From an uncultured Bacteroidales bacterium (lineage in GTDB: Bacteria > Bacteroidota > Bacteroidia > Bacteroidales > Muribaculaceae): a stretch of 10,185 nt of DNA. Position numbers and translations under genes: made by a program. The notes beneath the pieces are model-generated. The model searched no databases. It saw only the letters and a program-made list of their open reading frames with translations, and was not told the DNA's origin. How positions within the stretch are numbered: the stretch's first letter is position 1; every line of letters starts with the position of its first letter. The stretch is taken from positions 1 to 10,185 of the forward strand of contig CAMWUH010000051.1 in NCBI GenBank assembly GCA_947177325.1, written 5' to 3'. Of this stretch, positions 5,678-10,185 are shown in pieces.

Positions 5678-5704
5678 TAATTTTGCAATTGAAAAGCTTT
5701 TCAA
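5678..5704 (+). promoter_or_regulatory. -7-like box next to a perfect 16-bp palindrome
   Basis: TAATTTTG (5678-5685) fits the Bacteroidetes -7 consensus TAnnTTTG, and TTGAAAAGCTTTTCAA (5689-5704) is a perfect 16-bp palindrome directly after it, where transcription would start. A well-placed -33 TTTG is missing (the nearest is 24 bp upstream). No gene follows; a small hairpin with T-runs is at 5737-5760. It could be an operator-controlled small-RNA promoter, or simply an AT-rich coincidence. Confidence 0.3.
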
Positions 5705-5736
5705 ACAACTATATCTACTAACCCTCAAAAAAAATC

Positions 5737-5760
5737 TGTAGTCGGCTACAAATTCTTTTT
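5737..5760. terminator. Weak hairpin with T-runs on both strands
   Basis: TGTAG (5737-5741), loop TCGG, CTACA (5746-5750), followed by AATTCTTTTT on the plus strand and by a run of eight T on the minus strand. The stem is only 5 bp, so a functional terminator is possible but unproven. Confidence 0.3.
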
Positions 5761-5945
5761 AAGTTTAACCATTAAAAGTTAATTTGACCATGACATCGTT
5801 TAATTTTAAATAGTTACCTATCAACCAATAAAAGATAACACGCTCTTTGGTTTCAAGTAAGTGAAATCAAAAATGAGAAAGAAACCGAAGTCCCGGTGAA
5901 AGCGGCGTTATCAACAAAAAAAATATCAACAAAGATTACCCTGAA

Positions 5946-5999
5946 AAGAGTTAGTCACAACTTACCCCCGCGCTGAGGTTGTGACCAACTCTTCTTTCT
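5946..5999. terminator. Long-stem bidirectional terminator-like hairpin
   Basis: AAGAGTTAGTCACAAC (5946-5961) pairs with GTTGTGACCAACTCTT (5978-5993): 16 positions with one mismatch that becomes a G-U pair on the minus strand. The loop is 16 bases and C-rich. The plus strand continues CTTTCTT; the minus strand continues TTCAGGG. It lies beyond the main fimbrial terminator and probably acts as a second stop between the two regions. Confidence 0.5.
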
Positions 6000-6030
6000 T
6001 TATACCCCTTTCCTCACTATCTCAACTAAG

Positions 6031-6047
6031 ATTGGGGAACCGGGTCT
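6031..6047 (-). repeat. 17-bp 3'-flank repeat, copy after the fimbrial operon
   Basis: Read on the minus strand this is AGACCCGGTTCCCCAAT, identical to 10079-10095 on the plus strand. Here it lies directly after the T-rich tail of the fimbrial terminator. Because the two copies follow convergently oriented transcription units, they appear as a perfect inverted repeat on the DNA. Confidence 0.65.
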
Positions 6048-6084
6048 AATAATAAAAGCGCGGCCTCAGGTGGAGAGGCTGCGC
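6048..6084 (-). terminator. Intrinsic terminator of the fimbrial operon
   Basis: On the minus strand GCGC-A-GCCTC (6084-6075), a 7-base loop and GAGGC-C-GCGC (6067-6058) form a GC-rich stem with one internal mismatch, followed by TTTTATTATT (6057-6048). It is 60-100 bp after the fimbrillin stop codon, the expected place for the operon's end. Confidence 0.75.
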
Positions 6085-6146
6085 GACAAGGAATAAAATT
6101 GTGTGTGTATTTCAGGTATATAGCGCTAAAGAATAGCGATATGCGT

Positions 6147-7238
6147 TTATTTGTTAGACTTTACAGGGGTCATAGGGATTGAAGTGTCAGAGTCTTCCCA
6201 GTCAACTACGGTGGGGACTACTTTGATGGCATCGCCGAGCACCACTTGGCCGGGATTAGGATCGTCGGGGTCAACGTTGCCTGCGCCGTCGGTAAAGTCG
6301 AGTGTGTAGATATATTTTTTACCCTGTTCCCAAGTGCCTGACAATGGAATTGAGGCCCATGCGTATTGACGTTTTTGGCCGTTAGCATCGAGCTTGGTGT
6401 CTGTAGGCCAGGGATAGACTGTTACGCCGGTGTCAGAGGTAATATTAATCAAAACGCTCAAGTAGGCTTCACGAGCCACGTTGTCGGGGTCGCCAACGGG
6501 ATCCCATCCCACGAGTGTTTGAGGCAGAAGCATTGCATTGCCTGAGTCGCCCATGATGTTAACAGGGTTTGCTGACAGCGTAACGGGTGTGCAAGATGAA
6601 GTGTAGACGTCGGTGTCGTGCCAATCGTCGAGAGTCCATTTATCGTCGGTGAATGAGTATGTGCCTAAATATTGAGCGCGACCAATTCTGACGCCTGCAA
6701 CTTTATAGGTGTAGTTGGTGTTGGCTGATTTAGCGTGGATTTCGATTTGAGCCAATCGATGTTTGAATTGCATCGGAACACCTGAAGCTTCGTTATCTTT
6801 TTTATTACCTGTGGCTGTTGCGGTGATAAAGTCAACCTGGTCAGCAATTTCAGAGTTTACCGCGAAGTTGGCCACCTCTTTAGTTGTATTGTTGATTGTC
6901 ACGTCGGCCCCGAGAGTTTCTGCGTCGGGATAATAAGCATAGAAATTGACGGTTGAGTTATCGCCGGGCCAATAGTAAGATTTCTCTGAGGTGTAGAAGC
7001 CGGCATTATCGTTGGAGAACAACAAGTCGGTAAAATAGTTTTTATCGCCTAAGAGGGCTGTTACGGTCACTGAGGGGAGGTTAGCGTTGGTAACTTCGGT
7101 AGCGCGGGAGAGGGCGCCCATTGTGGGTCGGAAACTGATGGCTTCGCGGTCAGCGAGCGTTGCGACTTCGTCGTCTTGTTGCGTACATGCGGCCAAAAGC
7201 AGTGGAGCACATGCCAAGGCCAAAATTGATGTTTTCAT
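6147..7238 (-). CDS. Fimbrillin family lipoprotein (Mfa-like)
   Basis: A 363-residue exported lipoprotein of the Mfa_like/fimbrillin type, proteins that make up surface fimbriae in Bacteroidales. It starts with a lipoprotein signal (MKTSILALACAPLLLAAC) with C18 as the lipid-modified residue. The N-terminal block ISFRPTMGALSRAT (34-47) has R45 where proteases of the gingipain kind cleave related pilins before polymerisation (family knowledge; not shown here). Family hallmarks follow: YYWPGDNSTVNFYAYYP in the N-terminal domain and GKKYIYTLDF towards the end. It is the last gene of the operon, 100 bp after the DUF5119 gene, a gap large enough for a separate promoter or RNA-level control. No Shine-Dalgarno precedes the ATG, which is common in Bacteroidetes. 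Whether it is a stalk or tip subunit cannot be told. Confidence 0.88.
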   Translation of the reverse strand: MKTSILALACAPLLLAACTQQDDEVATLADREAISFRPTMGALSRATEVTNANLPSVTVTALLGDKNYFTDLLFSNDNAGFYTSEKSYYWPGDNSTVNFYAYYPDAETLGADVTINNTTKEVANFAVNSEIADQVDFITATATGNKKDNEASGVPMQFKHRLAQIEIHAKSANTNYTYKVAGVRIGRAQYLGTYSFTDDKWTLDDWHDTDVYTSSCTPVTLSANPVNIMGDSGNAMLLPQTLVGWDPVGDPDNVAREAYLSVLINITSDTGVTVYPWPTDTKLDANGQKRQYAWASIPLSGTWEQGKKYIYTLDFTDGAGNVDPDDPNPGQVVLGDAIKVVPTVVDWEDSDTSIPMTPVKSNK

Positions 7239-7338
7239 AGTTGGTCAGTGGAGAGAGATGTTATTTTGTGTGTTTTCCTATAGTTTTTTGCCTTTATTAT
7301 ATAATGTTTTAGAGAGGCTAAAAGTTCAGTTCCGGGCC

Positions 7339-8307
7339 TTACATTTTGAGGTCGATGTTGACTGATTCCCATTCGTCGACGTCGGGGATGATACCGGTGC
7401 CGGCATTGATAGGGGCGGGAATGGAAACGTCGCTGACAATGATATGCACGTGGCGGGGATCGGCGGCGTTGTAGATTTGTTGCGCTACGTCCGACGTAAA
7501 GTGCCAGCGGGTGCCGTCGTTGAGTATGAGGTAGAAACTAAGAGTGTGGGGCATCCGGGCAGAGTCGGGCTCGCCGAAGGTAAGGAACTCGCCGTGGAGC
7601 GAGTTGCTCTCGGCTTGAGGCGACAGAGTGAACATCATGGTTACCGGTTGCTCCGTCGAGCTGTTTTTACCAACATAGACCCCCTCGGCCATGCCTGTCA
7701 GTGAAGCGTCGACGTCAGAGCCGTGGAGATATTGCAGATGGTCAACGTTGAGAATGTCGACCGTATAGTGGCAAACCAATTCTTCGGGATACATTGTAAT
7801 CACCTGTCGGCCGGAGTAGGAATGGATGCTGACATTGTCGATGCGGTCGCCCCACGCCATGCCGGGCGATTGGGCCAGGCGCTCATCTTCGCTCCCTTGT
7901 GCGCGAGGAATGGCGCGAGTAGAGATGCCTGATTGTTGAAGACTTTCAGCGTCGGGAGTATAGAGAGTGAACCGGTCAGGGTCTTCGCCATAGCGGGTTA
8001 GAGCCCAGTCAGTGAGGTCGGCGTTCAGAGCCACTGCTGTGTAGTTGCCAACCGGTGCATCCAGCGCGCCGCCTGTTTTGTTTTGGAAAATAAAGTTGAC
8101 CACATCTTCCGGATTGTCGGAGGGGTGAAGTCGCAGCTCCATTGATGCAGGGTTAGCATCGGGAGCGTTGCGCCAGTCAAACACCACCTCAACTTCATTG
8201 CGCAGTGTGGTGTCGTAAACGAGGTCTTTATGGTTGCAACTGCTCAACAACGTGGCCGACATTGCTGTCAGGCTCATCAATATGACTGATTTCATAATTG
8301 CTTTCAT
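7339..8307 (-). CDS. DUF5119 domain lipoprotein, fimbrial accessory
   Basis: A 322-residue lipoprotein with lipobox LLSSC (C24) followed by the DUF5119 signature: HKDLVYDTTLRNEVEVVFDWRNAPDA, then SMELRLHPSDN and GNYTAVALNADL. Such proteins are regularly encoded beside fimbrillins in Bacteroidales and resemble anchor or minor subunits of the FimB/Mfa2 type; that role is inference from context. It overlaps the upstream DUF3575 gene by ATGA (8304-8307), and GGAG lies upstream of this ATG. An internal ATG four codons later (8295) is an alternative start that would give a tighter signal peptide. The C-terminus ends in a beta-rich segment with no trans-membrane helix. Confidence 0.85.
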   Translation of the reverse strand: MKAIMKSVILMSLTAMSATLLSSCNHKDLVYDTTLRNEVEVVFDWRNAPDANPASMELRLHPSDNPEDVVNFIFQNKTGGALDAPVGNYTAVALNADLTDWALTRYGEDPDRFTLYTPDAESLQQSGISTRAIPRAQGSEDERLAQSPGMAWGDRIDNVSIHSYSGRQVITMYPEELVCHYTVDILNVDHLQYLHGSDVDASLTGMAEGVYVGKNSSTEQPVTMMFTLSPQAESNSLHGEFLTFGEPDSARMPHTLSFYLILNDGTRWHFTSDVAQQIYNAADPRHVHIIVSDVSIPAPINAGTGIIPDVDEWESVNIDLKM

Positions 8308-9596
8308 AAGGCAGCTCCTTTCCGTTGTGCGTGGTGCTGACGATTGAAGTTATCGCAACCGATGAGCCACACAAGTGATACTTCCAGTTTCGTAGGACCA
8401 AACCAATTGAATTGCTTGGTCGATTCCCAGCGATAGAATTTGCCGTCGGGTTCATATTTTATAACCTTTCCGCCAAGATAACCGATGCCGATAGTGAAGT
8501 CGAGATTCAATCGGCGGGCAATCGGCAGGGAGTAGCCATATTCAATGCCACCCATGAAGTTGCAGCGATCCCAGAGCGAGCGTCCGGGCAGGCCGCCCAT
8601 GTGGCCGACACCACCAAATTCAAAGTCGTAGGTTATCGCTCCGGCATAAATGCCTAAATGGTGGCCGGTGAGCGGTTTTTCGTCGGCTCGGCGACCAAAC
8701 CATCGCCTGACCGCTATGTCGCCGCCATAGGCGCGCCAATAGCGGTGTCGGCTGTCGGTATCCCACCATCCGTAGGTCCAGTTGCCCACAATCGACCAAT
8801 TCTTGCCCAAATAGAATTCAGCGCCTATTGATGGCAACGCGGCCGCGTCGTAGAGCAAGTTGGTTTTCAGCCCCATGTAGAAAGGCTTGCAGGGATCAGC
8901 CGTTGCCACGAGCAACATCAATGGCTCAGGTTGCTCCACAGTAGGCTGCTCGATGAGGTTGATTTGAGTAAGGTAGTCAATATCGCCCTGCGCACGTGCT
9001 GTTTTCGGATAGTGAAGCACTATGCGCGAAACTCTCAGTGCCGGAAACATATTTTTGCGTATATAGCTGTAAGGCTCTCCGCCATGCAACCGGCGCAGGC
9101 GAGCCAATCGGCTCGATTGCTCAACTTCGTTGTCAGCATTTCCTTCGGCAATCATGTCGGTCAGCAGGCCCACCACATCATCGCGATAAGGCACAGCCTC
9201 ATCAGCTGTCACCATTGACAGCAGTCCCTGCCAGTCGCTTCCGGCAATTGTCAGGCTCACCAGGCTATCGGGGAGCGCTATCTCGCGCCCTAATGCGTTG
9301 CGTATCGCTTGCGCGCGATTAGCCGATAGATATAGGTTAAAGCGAGCGGGGCCCTCGGGCGAAGCTCCGCCTACAATTGAAATTGATTCCACGCCGCCGG
9401 CGGTGTTTAAGTTGACCGAGTCGGTCCGGAGCCGTTGGAGCAGCGCATCGATATTTTTACCATTATCTTTATAGTCGGGATAGAGCGTGATTGACGACAG
9501 CTTGAAATGAACGGCAACGGAATCGTCGACCGTAGCAGCCGTCAGCGCCGGCACTGATAATATCAGAGTGCAAAAAATGGAGAGAAACTTATTCAT
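8304..9596 (-). CDS. DUF3575 outer-membrane protein with OmpA-like N-terminal region
   Basis: A 430-residue exported protein and the first gene of the fimbrial operon. I place the start at ATG 9596 (signal peptide MNKFLSIFCTLILSVPALTAA) rather than TTG 9602 two codons upstream. Residues about 25-115 resemble an OmpA-like peptidoglycan-associated fold (SITLYPDYKDN, SISIVGGASPEGPARFNLYLSANRA). The C-terminal part is a typical DUF3575 domain, predicted beta-barrel: GLKTNLLYDAAALPSIGAEFYLGKNWS, RHRYWRAYGGDIAVRRWF, YGYSLPIARRLNLDFTIGIGYLGG and WFGPTKLEVSLVWLIG. DUF3575 genes often lead fimbrial operons in Bacteroidales. It may link the fimbrial complex to the outer membrane and cell wall (inference). 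The last 16 residues after WLIG are basic and variable. Confidence 0.87.
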   Translation of the reverse strand: MNKFLSIFCTLILSVPALTAATVDDSVAVHFKLSSITLYPDYKDNGKNIDALLQRLRTDSVNLNTAGGVESISIVGGASPEGPARFNLYLSANRAQAIRNALGREIALPDSLVSLTIAGSDWQGLLSMVTADEAVPYRDDVVGLLTDMIAEGNADNEVEQSSRLARLRRLHGGEPYSYIRKNMFPALRVSRIVLHYPKTARAQGDIDYLTQINLIEQPTVEQPEPLMLLVATADPCKPFYMGLKTNLLYDAAALPSIGAEFYLGKNWSIVGNWTYGWWDTDSRHRYWRAYGGDIAVRRWFGRRADEKPLTGHHLGIYAGAITYDFEFGGVGHMGGLPGRSLWDRCNFMGGIEYGYSLPIARRLNLDFTIGIGYLGGKVIKYEPDGKFYRWESTKQFNWFGPTKLEVSLVWLIGCDNFNRQHHAQRKGAAL

Positions 9597-9890
9597 GGCC
9601 AATGCTGATGAGTGGGGGAGGAGATGTGTTTTTCAGTGATGAGTGTGTTTTTCAATTGAAGACAAGGAGAGGCTGATGAGTAGCAACCCCGGAGTTGAAA
9701 CGCTTGACGAGATCTGATCTTTAACGACCACGTCTTTTATATGTCTAACAACCGCTCCCCCCGATAAGTTCTCACCATTTAGCCTGATTACCTCTTTACG
9801 TAGTTGAATAAATCTTTTTTTCGCGCCGAGTTGTTATAATTGAAAATAGAAATCTGATACTAACCTCCAAAAAAACACCTCTCTCTGATT
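9597..9890. other. Divergent intergenic region between fimbrial operon and small membrane gene
   Basis: About 290 bp that must hold the start signals of both flanking units. I see no full TTTG / TAnnTTTG promoter on either strand; TATAATTG (9835-9842) is the closest -7-like match for the plus-strand gene and lacks a well-spaced -33 box. The segment around 9731-9756 (GTCTTTTATAT then TAACAACCGCT) resembles 5437-5461 in the other intergenic stretch. No inverted repeat of the kind that flanks invertible promoters was found inside it. Confidence 0.45.
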
Positions 9891-10079
9891 ATGAACTGGA
9901 TTGACATTGCATGGCGCGTAGTCGTTGCCGTAATTATTGTTTTAGGTATTGACTATTTCTTTTTCCGCGAAGAAAACAAACTGTCGGGCCGTAAACATAA
10001 GTTTATCGAAGTTGACCCCGACGATAATTTTGTCGATGCCGACGAATATACCGCTCCGGAGGTTAAGAACCGGCTCTAA
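9891..10079 (+). CDS. Small single-span membrane protein, unknown function
   Basis: A 62-residue protein with one clear hydrophobic helix (about residues 7-25, WRVVVAVIIVLGIDYFFF), a short basic patch (GRKHK, 33-37) and an acidic C-terminal part (EVDPDDNFVDADEY, 40-53). By the positive-inside rule the tail is probably cytoplasmic. I do not recognise a family. It is transcribed away from the fimbrial operon, so it need not be functionally linked. Stop TAA sits in the loop of a small hairpin. Codon use and base composition resemble the fimbrial genes rather than the AT-rich R-M cassettes, which supports it as a native gene. Confidence 0.7.
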   Translation: MNWIDIAWRVVVAVIIVLGIDYFFFREENKLSGRKHKFIEVDPDDNFVDADEYTAPEVKNRL

Positions 10080-10095
10080 GACCCGGTTCCCCAAT
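10067..10095 (+). terminator. Hairpin and 17-bp 3'-flank repeat after the small membrane gene
   Basis: GAACCGG (10067-10073) pairs with CCGGTTC (10083-10089) around a 9-base loop containing the stop codon. Bases 10079-10095 (AGACCCGGTTCCCCAAT) are the second copy of the 17-bp repeat at 6031-6047. No proper T-run follows (CCCAATATTTG), so it may be a processing or weak termination signal rather than a classic terminator. Confidence 0.45.
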
Positions 10096-10185
10096 ATTTG
10101 TTAATGCTGAGGACGCATATCGCCGAGAGATTTTTGGCTTGTGATGAAGGAGCGTAGCCGTAGCTACGTGACTGAAGAACAAGGT
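10096..10185. other. Right edge: short hairpin, possible truncated reading frame
   Basis: A 6-bp hairpin CGTAGC-CGTA-GCTACG lies at 10153-10168. A frame opening at ATG 10144 reads MKERSRSYVTEEQ and stays open to the end of the window; whether this is a gene start cannot be judged from 14 codons. The hairpin inside it makes an intergenic repeat equally likely. Confidence 0.3.

Larger units (their letters stand above)
5248..6030. other. Gene-free intergenic stretch between cassette array and fimbrial operon
   Basis: About 780 bp (about 890 bp counted to the fimbrillin stop) in which I see no credible coding region; the longest ATG-started frames in the AT-rich part are a few codons. Its first part (to about 5460) is rich in short inverted repeats, the middle (about 5540-5830) is very AT-rich with A and T runs, and the last part holds two further hairpins. 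There is no remnant of an integrase, transposase or toxin gene that I can recognise. A direct repeat ATCAACAAA occurs twice around 5911-5935. Confidence 0.6.

Noticed and set aside
5845..5890. Riboswitch-like region (CTTTGGTTTC pairing with GAAACCGAAG, with an alternative inner pairing to TGAAATC)
   Set aside because: The alternative stems are short and U/G-rich, no gene follows on the plus strand, and no known riboswitch core is visible.
7087..7365. Plus-strand frames inside the fimbrial operon (also near 7444, 7723, 8412, 8931 and 8996)
   Set aside because: All lie antisense to genes with clear families, signal peptides and operon overlap; their translations show no domain features.
9603..9890. 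Invertible promoter controlling fimbriae by phase variation
   Set aside because: I looked for flanking inverted repeats in the divergent region and found none, and no invertase gene is in the window.
1..10185. CRISPR array or prophage genes
   Set aside because: No regularly spaced short repeats with unique spacers and no phage structural or replication gene were seen; the only direct repeats are the three large copies about 2.5 kb apart.

Overview
The window looks like a Bacteroidales chromosome, probably close to Muribaculaceae (inference). The evidence is a complete three-gene fimbrial operon of types known mainly from Bacteroidetes (DUF3575, DUF5119, Mfa-like fimbrillin) and two promoters matching the Bacteroidetes pattern TTTG-N20-TAnnTTTG. 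Two very different stretches meet here: an AT-rich defence region on the left (about 1-5250) and a more GC-balanced fimbrial region on the right (about 6030-10185), separated by roughly 890 bp without genes.

Left region. The window opens inside the 3' end of a tRNA, most likely tRNA-Leu. Starting at the last acceptor-stem bases and continuing through the tRNA's intrinsic terminator is a direct repeat that occurs three times (33, 2617 and 5152). The repeats delimit two cassettes of 2584 and 2535 bp. Each holds one restriction-modification pair in the order endonuclease then methyltransferase. Cassette 1 carries a PD-(D/E)xK-like nuclease of a family I cannot name and an N6-adenine methyltransferase with an NPPW motif. 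Cassette 2 carries a XhoI/PaeR7I-type nuclease and its NPPY methyltransferase. The enzymes of the two cassettes look unrelated, yet the frame is the same: the repeat supplies the -33 promoter box, the -7 box and the endonuclease ATG lie at identical distances in both (ATG exactly 154 bp after repeat start, apparently leaderless), and both methyltransferases end in the same C-terminal tail because their 3' ends lie inside the repeat unit. Between the methyltransferase stop and the tRNA-like bases is a run of TCGG boxes spaced exactly 10 bp. No recombinase is present. I read this as a tRNA-anchored tandem array of exchangeable R-M cassettes, probably moved by homologous recombination or by a recombinase acting in trans.

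Middle region (about 5250-6030). No credible gene. It holds several small hairpins, a promoter-like element next to a perfect 16-bp palindrome, and a long-stem bidirectional terminator.

Right region. A minus-strand operon runs 9596 to 6147: a DUF3575 outer-membrane protein, a DUF5119 lipoprotein overlapping it by 4 bp, and a fimbrillin-type lipoprotein 100 bp further on, ended by a clear terminator. A divergent 62-codon gene encodes a single-span membrane protein. A 17-bp sequence is found just downstream of both the fimbrial operon and this small gene, in the same sense relative to transcription, so it appears as a perfect inverted repeat bracketing the locus.
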